Shown: positions 18,426 through 26,596 of the stretch, piece by piece
Layout: every line of letters starts with the position of its first letter
Numbering within the stretch: position 1 is the stretch's first letter
Source: DTCV01 sp964641155
GTDB taxonomy: Archaea; Thermoproteota; Thermoprotei_A; Sulfolobales; NBVN01
Length of the DNA stretch: 64,000 bases
Direction: 5' to 3'
Assembly (NCBI GenBank): GCA_964641155.1
Contig: CAZXJO010000003.1
Location: forward strand, 1 to 64,000
Translations under genes and position numbers: made by a program
The notes under the pieces: generated by a model
Told to the model about the DNA's origin: nothing
The model's input: the letters and a program-made list of their open reading frames with translations, nothing else
Databases searched by the model: none

Positions 18426-18575
18426 CTTAACACCTCTGAATTCGTTATACTTTCTTATTATTAAAGATATCTTAAGGAACCAGGCGAAGGAACAGCTCCT
18501 TACCGGTTCCCCGTCCCGTCATTTGAAATATGGTTAAAAAAAGTAGTAGATTTAAACTACCACCGAGTTACCCAC

Positions 18576-19100
18576 TCAACGGCCGTACCCTGTCATGCAC
18601 TCACACGTTTTCCAACTCCATATCTTCACTACTTCACCTTTCTCATAATCTAGAAGTACGTGTACTACACCCTCACCTTCCTTGTGAAGGTTTACCCAAA
18701 CCTTAACCACTTCCAATGCTATACTACCGTCCCCCTGAACCACTAATTTAATCAGCGGAATAATTGCTGTAACGTTATACCCCTCGTTCAATAACTCGCT
18801 GACGTTGCTGTCCTCCTTCAATATAGCTAAAACCCCTTCCTTAAGCTCGTCACTGAGCTCTAAAGCTGCCCCAACACCTAGCCCTAAACCCTTACCAGGT
18901 GGGAACATGTGTAGGTGTCTAAGCATCCTCTGAAACCCTACACCAGTAGCTGCACCGTTGCCGCCAGCCACGGTCTTAGTGTTTAATCTGTCATTATCGG
19001 GCTTCGCGTTAACTACAACAGTGGCCATACCCAGCACTATGATGGCCAATGAAATTGCCGCAACTACGAGTGCTTTGGACCTGACCATATTCGCTTTCAC
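18576..19100 (-). CDS. Small secreted protein, PepSY-like C-terminal region
   Basis: 174 residues. A signal peptide or anchor at about 9-32 (LVVAAISLAIIVLGMATVVVNA), a Gly-rich stretch, then a β-rich region (NVTAIIPLIKLVVQGDGSIALEVVKVWVNL, and VHVLLDYEKGEVVKIW) whose pattern resembles PepSY-like secreted domains. It is encoded 150 bases upstream of the ABC exporter operon on the same strand, so it may be its cargo or sensor. I do not recognise a named family. A Cys pair lies at the C-terminus (KTCECM). Confidence 0.6.
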   Translation of the reverse strand: MKANMVRSKALVVAAISLAIIVLGMATVVVNAKPDNDRLNTKTVAGGNGAATGVGFQRMLRHLHMFPPGKGLGLGVGAALELSDELKEGVLAILKEDSNVSELLNEGYNVTAIIPLIKLVVQGDGSIALEVVKVWVNLHKEGEGVVHVLLDYEKGEVVKIWSWKTCECMTGYGR

Positions 19101-19209
19101 ACCCTCAACATATCATTCGGAGGAGTTCTATAAGAGGTACTAAGTGGAACCCGCTAAGGAACACACCCCTCAATTAAAGGAACCACTTATAAAACTACGG
19201 AGGACCATA

Positions 19210-19695
19210 ATGTTCATGGTGATGTGTCTGATAATTCCGCCCCAGCACCTGGTGGCTCTTGGGTATCCGGCCGAGTCGTTGGATTGCAGCGGCATTAAAC
19301 TCACTTTAGGCGAAGTCTTTATAATGACGACGGCGGGTTTAATAGACATTAACGATAAATCCATACCCAACTACCATAGGTTGGAGTGCGATAAGGATAA
19401 CCTCTACAAGTTGACGAAGGGTTGTTACGTTGTCCGTTACAACGAGTACGTTAGGGTGCCTGAGGATGCTTTAGCACTAGCCATACCTAGGTCGTCAATA
19501 ATTAGGTCCGGCGCCTCATTATTTACAGCTGTCTGGGATCCCGGATATGAGGGCAGGGGGTACGGATTGTTAGTTGTGTATAACGATTTCGGAATTAGTT
19601 TGAGGAAGAACGCCCAAATAGCTCAACTAGTGTACATTAAAATGTCCGAGAAAAGCGCTAAGCCGTATAGGGGCTCATACCTCGGTGAGAGGTGA
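19210..19695 (+). CDS. dUTPase / dCTP deaminase-like protein
   Basis: About 161 residues from this start. The jelly-roll trimer family is shown by VPEDALALAIPRSSIIRSGASLFTAVWDPGYEGRGYGLLVVYN, which has the RSS and DPGYEG motifs, and NAQIAQLVYIKM near the C-terminus. It hydrolyses dUTP (or deaminates dCTP), keeping uracil out of DNA and feeding dTMP synthesis. ATG 19210 is chosen because GGAGG lies 6 bases upstream and because the family starts about here; an open frame continues upstream to GTG 19144. It converges on the thioredoxin-fold gene. Confidence 0.85.
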   Translation: MFMVMCLIIPPQHLVALGYPAESLDCSGIKLTLGEVFIMTTAGLIDINDKSIPNYHRLECDKDNLYKLTKGCYVVRYNEYVRVPEDALALAIPRSSIIRSGASLFTAVWDPGYEGRGYGLLVVYNDFGISLRKNAQIAQLVYIKMSEKSAKPYRGSYLGER

Positions 19696-19696
19696 A

Positions 19697-20320
19697 TCAC
19701 CTAGTTTTCTCTGACTTATTAGCTTCTTCCAAGGCTTCGATCAACTTCTTCACTAGTTCAAAAACGTCTACCTCCTCCCCGGTTTTAGGTAACACTACCT
19801 CCTCCCCCTTCATAAACCGCTCGACCCTAACGCTGAATTCCCCAACTACTTTGGCTAGTTCAGCCGGTTTCAACCCACCTTCATACTTTTCCTTATATAT
19901 TACCTTACCGTCCCTCCAGTACATTAAGTAAGTAGTGGGGGACGCGTGCACGTCATATTCCTTGAACGACTTGCTGGCAGCCTCCGAGGAGCACTTCCTT
20001 GAGAACCATTCGCAGAGCACTATCAGGAAGTAGTGTCTGTCCAACTTCTTGGCGTTGTCGCGTACGTAGGGAAACCAACTATCATCAAACGACCTACAGG
20101 CATGGCATCTAGAGTTATCAAAATAAATGATGTAATACCCGTCCACGACCGGTTTGAAGGCCTCACCATCTGTCAGGGTAAGCACCCACTCGTCCCGGTT
20201 TCTGTCATATATGTAGACGCCGTGCGGGGATTCGCTCTTAACTTCTTTAAACCTGCTTAACTTACTTGTATCTACTTCGTGCCCTAGCACTGCCTTGATC
20301 ATAAGTTCGTCGTCCATCAC
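19697..20320 (-). CDS. Thioredoxin-fold protein with CHAC motif
   Basis: 207 residues. A thioredoxin fold is indicated by YYIIYFDNSRCHACRSFDDSW (redox pair Cys72, Cys75), FLIVLCEWFSR, the cis-Pro segment HASPTTYLMYWRDGKVIYKEKYEGG, and a following helix. Two further Cys (about 104 and 110) may add redox chemistry. The N-terminal 55 residues and C-terminal Glu/Lys-rich helix are extra. There is no signal peptide, so a cytoplasmic protein-disulfide role is likely. Substrate unknown. Confidence 0.78.
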   Translation of the reverse strand: MMDDELMIKAVLGHEVDTSKLSRFKEVKSESPHGVYIYDRNRDEWVLTLTDGEAFKPVVDGYYIIYFDNSRCHACRSFDDSWFPYVRDNAKKLDRHYFLIVLCEWFSRKCSSEAASKSFKEYDVHASPTTYLMYWRDGKVIYKEKYEGGLKPAELAKVVGEFSVRVERFMKGEEVVLPKTGEEVDVFELVKKLIEALEEANKSEKTR

Positions 20321-20369
20321 CGAACCCTGAAACTTCTCCAGAACTCAACCTAAATAGCTTACTAGGCAA

Positions 20370-20927
20370 TCATTCATTACATAAGGTTTTCAGATACCTG
20401 TGTTTCGCGGTCTCTAATGAGTTGGGTGTTACCTCATCAACCACGAGCCCGGTAATCGAATTAAATTCTTTAATTATGTAATCTGAGTCAAAAAATTTGA
20501 AACCGCACCCGTGCTTCTTATATAGCAAGGTGAATATTACTTCATGGAGAGTCCAAGGGTAAATGATCCACGACCACTCATCCAGTCTGCTCGCGTAGTA
20601 ATCGGGGATATGTTTAGAGGAGGGTTTTACGTGAAGTACTGCGGTTCTAACGTCCTCAGGTTCTAATCCCTTAACGAAGTCTAAGACTCTATTCAGTGTT
20701 GAGCCGCTATCAACTACGTCATCCACCAACAACACCCTTTTACCCCTAACAGGTAATTTGACGTCGTAGAGCATTACCTCCTCAGATATTTTGCCCCCGA
20801 CTCCCCACAAGCTTGCCTTAACGCTGTGAACTTCATCAACGTTTATGACGTCGCTCACTATCCGGGCTGGGATTAAACCGCCTCTAGATACGGCCACGAT
20901 TGCATCGGGTACGTAGTTACTCCCCAC
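20370..20927 (-). CDS. Purine-type phosphoribosyltransferase
   Basis: 185 residues from GTG 20927. The PRPP-binding loop is RVLLVDDVVDSGST, with IVAVSRGGLIPARIVSD before it: the type I PRTase layout of archaeal hypoxanthine/guanine or xanthine salvage enzymes. Homologous sequence clearly continues upstream of the GTG (YIPWAEVVNLSFRLAENVV), yet the frame reaches a stop at 21029-21027 without any ATG, GTG or TTG. The real start may be ATT 20993, close to the expected start of a transcript from the TTTTTATA box at about 21009-21018, or an indel hides it. Function sure, start not. Confidence 0.85.
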   Translation of the reverse strand: MGSNYVPDAIVAVSRGGLIPARIVSDVINVDEVHSVKASLWGVGGKISEEVMLYDVKLPVRGKRVLLVDDVVDSGSTLNRVLDFVKGLEPEDVRTAVLHVKPSSKHIPDYYASRLDEWSWIIYPWTLHEVIFTLLYKKHGCGFKFFDSDYIIKEFNSITGLVVDEVTPNSLETAKHRYLKTLCNE

Positions 20928-21102
20928 AACATTTTCCGCAAGTCTGAACGATAGGTTTACAACTTCAGCCCAGGGAATGTAGGTGTATTTAATGCTAAAC
21001 CACCTTACTATAAAAACCTCATTCAGCTAGGATTAAAATAATTATGAAGTCCACCACGGAAGGTGCGTGGTCTTCGGACAACGTGTAAGTTAGTAGCAAA
21101 TA

Positions 21103-21714
21103 CTAAACGAACTTCACAACCTCGTCAACGGCTCTCCTAGGCCTGGTCTTAGGGCGTTCTGAAGGGATGCCTAAGGCAATGATTGCTTGAAGTTCGCAGC
21201 CCTCCGGAGGGCTGAGGATTCTGTCGAATGCTTCCCGCATGAGGAGGGGGACCCCCAACCACACGGCCCCCATCCCTAAAGCATGTGCTGCGAGGAGTAT
21301 GTTCTCGATAGCTGCTGCCACACTCTGCGTTATAAAGGTTTTCTCTATGTCAGTCCATCCTTCATTATGAGTCATACGTCTGAGGTCTGCATAGGCGGCT
21401 ATGTAAATTGGTGCGTAATACATCCCTTCACTTATCTTCTCCATCCACCTATCGACCTTGTCTTTGGGCATGGGCTTCTTAAGCGCTGACGTAGCATATA
21501 TTCTGTGCGCCTCAAGCAGCAGTCTATGTATCTGCGCCCTTGTTTCCGGGCTTTTAACTACTATGAAGAACCATGGTTCGGAGCCTCCGGCGTTCGGTGC
21601 CCTCAGACCGCATTCCAAAACTTTACCCACAACTTCATCGGATATCTCTTCAGTCTTAAACCACCTCACACTACTCCTGCTTAATATTACCTCAAGGAAG
21701 TTGTTAGGTTCCAT
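21103..21714 (-). CDS. Nitroreductase-family flavoprotein
   Basis: 203 residues. Nitroreductase signatures: ILSRSSVRWFKTEEISDEVV at the N-terminus (FMN phosphate contact), LRAPNAGGSEPWFFIVV, SVAAAIENILLAAHALGMGAVWLG (the central helix and FMN contact), and LQAIIALGIPSERPKTRPR near the C-terminus. It is a dimeric FMN-dependent NAD(P)H oxidoreductase; the physiological substrate is not evident. A stand-alone gene by spacing. Confidence 0.9.
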   Translation of the reverse strand: MEPNNFLEVILSRSSVRWFKTEEISDEVVGKVLECGLRAPNAGGSEPWFFIVVKSPETRAQIHRLLLEAHRIYATSALKKPMPKDKVDRWMEKISEGMYYAPIYIAAYADLRRMTHNEGWTDIEKTFITQSVAAAIENILLAAHALGMGAVWLGVPLLMREAFDRILSPPEGCELQAIIALGIPSERPKTRPRRAVDEVVKFV

Positions 21715-21852
21715 ACTGCAACCGCAAATGACTTAACCACAAAGCTTTATAATTTAATGGTCTGCAGAGCTCACATCCCAACTGCGCACTTGAGTAGATT
21801 GGTAAACACATCTATTTAAACCCGGCGTTGGTAATAAGTTAGGTGTGACTGG

Positions 21853-23082
21853 TTGCTAGCCCCAACTCTAAGCACTAAAGGAATATTGAATGACTTGGGG
21901 GGTGAAGCAGCTTTTGCGTACTTGGCAAGGGCTAAGGAAATAGCAAGCAGGGGCGTAAAGATTTACAACTTCGGAATAGGCCAGCCAGACATCCCCACCT
22001 TCGACCATATAATCAATGCTGCTAAGGAGTCCCTAGATTCCAAATTCACGGGGTACACAGAAACTGCGGGCATTTACGATTTAAGGGAGGCGATAAGCAC
22101 CCATCTAAATAGCAGGTATGGATGTGATGTAGAGCCTTCCGAAGTCATAGTAACTCCAGGAGCTAAATGCGCTTTATTCCTATCAATAGCCGCATATTTA
22201 GGAGAAGGTGATGAGATAATAGTCTTCGAACCATCATTTCCTGCGTACCCGGAGATAGCCAAGTTTTTAGGCGCTAAGCCGGTCTACGTGCCTCTTAAGT
22301 GGTTGGGGAAGGAACACGGATTTGAATTGGACCTAGAAGCTGTAGAGGAATCCATAACACCTAAAACGAAGATGATCGTAGTTAACAACCCGCATAACCC
22401 CACTGGAGCCCTGTTCAGCGCCAGTGAGGTGGAGGGGTTGATGGAGATAGCTAGGAAGAGGAAGATCATAATACTCTCTGATGAGATATACGACCACTTC
22501 ATATATGATAATGCTGAGTTTAAGTCGTTCCTCTCATTCCCGGATTGGCGTGACTACGTGATCTACGTAAATGGCTTCTCGAAGACTTACTCGATGACCG
22601 GTTGGAGGTTGGGCTACGTCGTTGCTAGGAGGGAGGTAATGCCTAGGCTAAGCGTCTTAGCCGTTAACGTCTACAGCTGTGCCACAAGCTTCGTACAGAA
22701 AGCTGCTATCGCCGCACTTCAGAGGTCTGAAGCAGACATTAAGAGAATGATTCATATCTTTAAGGAGAGAAGGGACTTGATGTACAGCAAGTTAAGTAGC
22801 ATTGAAGGTTTAGAGGTGTGGAGGAGTAAGGGGGCCTTCTACATGTTCCCTAACGTGGGTAAAATACTTAATGAGTGCGGGATAACCGTTGAAAAATTTG
22901 TAAACCACCTACTGACGAAGTACGGAGTGGTTGTGCTCCCGGGCACTGCGTTCCCAGATAAATTCGGCAAAGACTTCATAAGGCTGAGTTTCGCGGTTGA
23001 TTTAGCAACCATCGATGAAGGTATTGAAAGGATGCGTGAGTGTATAAACAACTTAATAACTGGAAAAGACATAGTAGGTTAG
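21853..23082 (+). CDS. Class I/II aminotransferase (aspartate/alanine type)
   Basis: 409 residues. PLP enzyme: GIGQPDIPTF near the N-terminus, TPGAKCAL, NNPHNPTGALFS, SDEIYDHFIY, the PLP Lys244 in NGFSKTYSMTGWRLGY, and LPGTAFPDKFGKDFIRLSFA with the carboxylate-binding Arg. Fold type I aspartate aminotransferase subgroup; it could supply aspartate, or act on branched-chain oxoacids since no ilvE-type gene is in the window. TTG 21853 is preceded by GGTG at 7 bases. Confidence 0.9.
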   Translation: MLAPTLSTKGILNDLGGEAAFAYLARAKEIASRGVKIYNFGIGQPDIPTFDHIINAAKESLDSKFTGYTETAGIYDLREAISTHLNSRYGCDVEPSEVIVTPGAKCALFLSIAAYLGEGDEIIVFEPSFPAYPEIAKFLGAKPVYVPLKWLGKEHGFELDLEAVEESITPKTKMIVVNNPHNPTGALFSASEVEGLMEIARKRKIIILSDEIYDHFIYDNAEFKSFLSFPDWRDYVIYVNGFSKTYSMTGWRLGYVVARREVMPRLSVLAVNVYSCATSFVQKAAIAALQRSEADIKRMIHIFKERRDLMYSKLSSIEGLEVWRSKGAFYMFPNVGKILNECGITVEKFVNHLLTKYGVVVLPGTAFPDKFGKDFIRLSFAVDLATIDEGIERMRECINNLITGKDIVG

Positions 23083-23204
23083 CTGGGGGACATACCACAG
23101 ATGAGGAAATCTACCGCTAACGATTGATGAGTTCAGAATCCCCAACTGACTTAAAACCCCCACCAAAAATTGATGAGTTTAAACCAACCCGACCTCGCAC
23201 CCGT

Positions 23205-23378
23205 TCACCTAAGCGCAAATCTCTTGATCCTAACCGCTTTGCCGCTGCCCTCGTAAGAGCTTATTAAATAACTTATGGCCAATCTAATGACCTCCGACCT
23301 ACTCATCCGATGTTCCAAAGCAAATCTGTCTATGGCTTCAACAACCTCATCCGACAACTTAAATGTAATAACCCTCAT
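23205..23378 (-). CDS. Ribbon-helix-helix (CopG/Arc) regulator
   Basis: 57 residues: β-strand RVITFKLSD, helix EVVEAIDRFALEH, then RMSRSEVIRLAISYLISSYEG, a classic RHH DNA-binding dimer unit, with a basic tail (RIKRFALR). ATG 23378 is preferred over ATG 23396, because a TATATAAA box centred at 23412 predicts a transcript start near 23386 and GGTG lies 6 bases before 23378. It probably represses itself or a neighbour; no target site was identified. Confidence 0.78.
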   Translation of the reverse strand: MRVITFKLSDEVVEAIDRFALEHRMSRSEVIRLAISYLISSYEGSGKAVRIKRFALR

Positions 23379-23407
23379 CAACGACACCACTACCATCTAA
23401 TTTGGGG

Positions 23408-23416
23408 TTTATATAT
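23408..23416 (-). promoter_or_regulatory. TATA box of the RHH regulator
   Basis: Minus-strand ATATATAAA about 26 bases before the predicted transcript start near 23386. Confidence 0.55.
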
Positions 23417-23497
23417 GGGATTAAGTAATGGGAGTATTCACGGAGTTCAGCGAAAGTAATATTAAGTCTTAATAGTTAGCAGATCAAGAACGTCAAT

Positions 23498-24034
23498 ATG
23501 GAGTTTAGAATTGAGGTCTTAGAGGGAGGGGAATTGAAGGTAAGTCTAACGTTACTGTATTTGCTTCTCAGGAGAGGGGGACTCTTAAGAGGTCCATACC
23601 TGCATGTGAAGACTGAGTCGGCCAGCATCGAAGAACTTATCAACGACGTACTTACACATAAAGACGTTGATGTACCGTCGGTTAACTTCTGCCCCTCTGA
23701 CGAACCTGTAAGGCTCTACGGCATCGATGATGTGTTAGGGGAACTTTGTTCGGAGGTTTACACCTATTTCAACGATAGATGTGCTGCTTGCGTGATTAAG
23801 GTCTTTTCAGTACTTTCTGAAAGTTGGTTGGTGAGCGAAGAGTTCCTGGTAAAGCTATTTCAACACGCAATTAAACACGGTCTGCCAGCAGAATTCTTCA
23901 ATGGTAACATAATACTCACCACCTGCCCCGCTAACTATGAAGATGCCTCTAAGTTACCCCCTGGCTCTTACTTGAATGGTATTAACGTACTTAAACGCTT
24001 CGCAGTCGACTTCCTGAGCCCTCCCACTGGTTGA
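23498..24034 (+). CDS. Hypothetical protein
   Basis: 178 residues, soluble, with mixed α/β character and no signal peptide or membrane segment. Five Cys residues (for example NFCPSDEP, GELCSEV, RCAACVIKV, TTCPANYE) include one CxxC (C-A-A-C), which could bind metal or be redox-active. I recognise no family. The ATG follows an AATATTAAGTCTTAATAG promoter-like region. It is followed by the convergent tRNA-Pro gene. Confidence 0.6.
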   Translation: MEFRIEVLEGGELKVSLTLLYLLLRRGGLLRGPYLHVKTESASIEELINDVLTHKDVDVPSVNFCPSDEPVRLYGIDDVLGELCSEVYTYFNDRCAACVIKVFSVLSESWLVSEEFLVKLFQHAIKHGLPAEFFNGNIILTTCPANYEDASKLPPGSYLNGINVLKRFAVDFLSPPTG

Positions 24035-24101
24035 AGATCAAAACTTCTAGGTCTAATCCCTCAGCAATTGCAACCACGAGGTATTCATCAACTACGTGGT
24101 T

Positions 24102-24178
24102 TGGTGGGGCCGCGGGGATTTGAACCCCGGACCACAGGGGCCCAAGCCCTGCATTCTACCAAGCTAAACTACGGCCCC
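24102..24178 (-). tRNA. tRNA-Pro (anticodon TGG)
   Basis: Full cloverleaf on the minus strand: acceptor GGGGCCG/CGGCCCC, anticodon stem CAGGG/CCCTG with loop CTTGGGC reading anticodon TGG, T-stem CGGGG/CCCCG with loop TTCAAAT. No intron. The discriminator is A (24105) and CCA appears encoded at 24104-24102. An A/T-rich promoter (ATTAAAAACC, about 24203-24213) lies upstream. Confidence 0.95.
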
Positions 24179-24274
24179 AATAAGCTTCTAATTATTAATG
24201 GGTTTTTAATCTTAATTACCTAGATTTTTAAGGTCCGCAGTACCAGAATAACTGGAGTTAAGAGGTTTAAAGTA

Positions 24275-26596
24275 ATGAGTGAGCCGATTGAGCGGCTAAG
24301 GACGTTCTTGGAGGTGCTTAAAGCCCCTTTCGTAGGTCGTGATGAAGAGGCTAAAGTGGTGGTTTTAACGCTCCTGGCTAGGGAGCACTGCGTCTTTATA
24401 GGTGAACCTGGGTGCGTCCTAGGTAACACGGTCGTAAGTGATGCGGAAGGCAGGCTGTATCACATAGATGATATCGCTATGGAACTTCCTGCTGGTGTTT
24501 ACCCGACCAACCTCCCCGTGTTCCCTCCAGCGAACGCTACGCAACTCCATATATATGAGGTGGGGAACGTTGTAAGGGTCTCCACCCGCCTGGGCTTTTC
24601 TTTAAACGTGACCCCTAACCATCCCATAATGACTGATAGGGGTTGGGTGAGGGCTGAGGATCTAATGCCCGGTGACAGGGCCTTAATATACCTTAAGCTG
24701 CCTTCCCCCAGCGTAGTAGTGATGATCCCGGTTAAGGAGATTGTGAGGGATGATGAGTCGTTAAGCGACCTACGCGACCTCGAATCCGTACCCTTGGATG
24801 AGAGCCTTAGCGAACTGCTAGGGATTCTGTTCACCAAAGGCCGTTGCGGAAACGGTTACGTGGAATTGGAGGTTGGAAGAGGTGATGACTACCTAATCAG
24901 CCACGTCAAAGACTTAATTAGGAAAACGCTCGGCAGGGAAGCCTTAAGTCCATCAAGTGAGGTAGCTTACGAATGTCAGGGAGGTGTTAAGGAGTTCATA
25001 AGACTAGGCAATAAGTCACTATACAATCTGTTTAAGCTACTTGTTCATGAGGACAGGCTAAGGAATAGGGTGCCTAAGCCCATATTGAAGTCACCTAAAG
25101 ACATTTCGGCAGCGTTCCTGAGGGGTTTATTTGAGACTTGCGGGGAATTACGTAAAATGGAATGGGGTGCGGGTGACGCATACGTCGTTCTTAGAGGTTT
25201 TAACGCTGATTTATTGAGGGAAGTTCAGGTATTACTACTACGGCATGGAGTAGTGTCTAGGGTTAGAGAAACCTCCAATAACTTGGACGGCGGGTTAGGT
25301 AGCGAAGGTGTTCTGGAAATACATGGCCTGGATAACGTTGTGAGCTTCCACAATGAGGTGGGCTTCATATCGGAGGTTAAGAACGAAGCTGTTAAATCCC
25401 TGATTAAGTTGCTGTACGATGGAGCTTCAAATAGGGAAAGGATTGTGGGTGAAAATAACTTCATGTTCGACCCAATCGATGGTGTGGAAGTTGTCCACGG
25501 AGCGTTCAGAGTTTACGATTTCCACGTACCGACAACTCATGCCTTCTTCACCAACGGCCTGCTCTCCCATAACACCGCTAAATCAGCTCTGGTACGTAGG
25601 GCTGCAGAACTCCTTGATGCCAAGTTCTTCAAGTATTTGCTGACCCGCTTCACAGAACCCGCAGAGATTTTCGGACCTTTAGATATAAGGGCGCTTAACG
25701 AGGGCAAATACGTTAGGATAACCCACGGCAAGTTACCCGAGGCTGATATAGCGTTCTTAGATGAAATCTTTAAGGCTAATTCAGCCATTCTCAACTCACT
25801 TAACACACTACTTCAGGAAAGGGTCTTATACGACGGCTACAACGAGATCAAAGTGCCTCTGTGGAGCTTATTCGGGGCGAGTAATGAGGTGCCTGAGGAA
25901 CCTGAAACCGAGGCATTCTACGATAGATTCACCCTAAGGCATTTCGTGAAGCCCGTTAGTGAGGACATGTGGTACGACCTCCTAGACAAGTCATGGGACT
26001 TAGAGGTTAAGTCGAGCTTCATGAACAATTCAGGGAGTGAATATAAGGTCATGTCAATAAATCACTTGCGGGACCTCCATCAAACCGTTTTAAACGTGGA
26101 TATAGGCAGTGTGAAGAGTAAGTTCGTTAAACTTCTTGCAGTTCTGGAGGGGAGAGGTATACATGTGACGGATAGAAGGAAGGGGAAGGCTTTGAAGATC
26201 ATAGCATCGCATGCGATGTTGAATGGTAGAGCTACCGCCACAGAGGATGACTTAATCGTCATAAAGTACGTGGTGCCGAGAGACCTGGAAGAACTTGATA
26301 AGGTTAACACCGTACTTTCCGAAGAGCTTAAAACACCCTATAAGTACTTGAGGGAGCTTAACGAGGTTAAGGTAAACGTTAAGGAGATACTTAACTACGT
26401 GACTTCATTACGTAACGTTGAGTCTAGGTTTGTTGAAATGAGGTTTAGGGAAATATACAGGGATTTGGAGATAACTAAGGAGAGAGTCATTAGCCTAATG
26501 ATCGAAAGCGGTAATAAGGAGGTTGAGAAAGCGGCTAATGAAGTGGTTGGGTTGATAGAAGCCGCGATGGAAGTGATTAGAGGTAGGATTTCCTAA
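24275..26596 (+). CDS. MoxR-family AAA+ ATPase interrupted by an intein
   Basis: 773-residue precursor. Residues 1-46 and 434-773 together form a 386-residue MoxR ATPase; residues 47-433 are an intein placed inside the P-loop (GEPG | TAKSALV). Other motifs: Walker B ADIAFLDEIFKAN, sensor 1 LFGASNEVPEEPE, arginine-finger region FYDRFTLRHF, then a C-terminal helical extension. MoxR proteins are ATP-driven chaperones that act with VWA-domain partners, and the partner gene starts within the stop codon here (TAATG). The ATPase cannot bind ATP until the intein splices out, so splicing controls activity. Confidence 0.93.
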   Translation: MSEPIERLRTFLEVLKAPFVGRDEEAKVVVLTLLAREHCVFIGEPGCVLGNTVVSDAEGRLYHIDDIAMELPAGVYPTNLPVFPPANATQLHIYEVGNVVRVSTRLGFSLNVTPNHPIMTDRGWVRAEDLMPGDRALIYLKLPSPSVVVMIPVKEIVRDDESLSDLRDLESVPLDESLSELLGILFTKGRCGNGYVELEVGRGDDYLISHVKDLIRKTLGREALSPSSEVAYECQGGVKEFIRLGNKSLYNLFKLLVHEDRLRNRVPKPILKSPKDISAAFLRGLFETCGELRKMEWGAGDAYVVLRGFNADLLREVQVLLLRHGVVSRVRETSNNLDGGLGSEGVLEIHGLDNVVSFHNEVGFISEVKNEAVKSLIKLLYDGASNRERIVGENNFMFDPIDGVEVVHGAFRVYDFHVPTTHAFFTNGLLSHNTAKSALVRRAAELLDAKFFKYLLTRFTEPAEIFGPLDIRALNEGKYVRITHGKLPEADIAFLDEIFKANSAILNSLNTLLQERVLYDGYNEIKVPLWSLFGASNEVPEEPETEAFYDRFTLRHFVKPVSEDMWYDLLDKSWDLEVKSSFMNNSGSEYKVMSINHLRDLHQTVLNVDIGSVKSKFVKLLAVLEGRGIHVTDRRKGKALKIIASHAMLNGRATATEDDLIVIKYVVPRDLEELDKVNTVLSEELKTPYKYLRELNEVKVNVKEILNYVTSLRNVESRFVEMRFREIYRDLEITKERVISLMIESGNKEVEKAANEVVGLIEAAMEVIRGRIS
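24413..25573 (+). mobile_element. Intein with degenerate LAGLIDADG endonuclease
   Basis: 387 codons from Cys (TGC 24413) to Asn (AAC 25571-25573). Splicing residues look intact: N-terminal CVLGNTVV, block B VTPNHPIMTDRGWVRAEDLMPGD (TxxH), block F YDFHVPTTHAFFTNG, terminal SHN, and +1 Thr. Between them lie two LAGLIDADG-like helices: LLGILFTKG and LRGLFETCG. In both, the catalytic Asp at position 8 is replaced (by Lys and Cys), so DNA cleavage and homing are probably lost while splicing persists. Confidence 0.92.

Noticed and set aside
24102..24178. Integrated element using tRNA-Pro as an attachment site
   Set aside because: No duplicated tRNA 3' end, integrase or phage-like genes are visible in the window.
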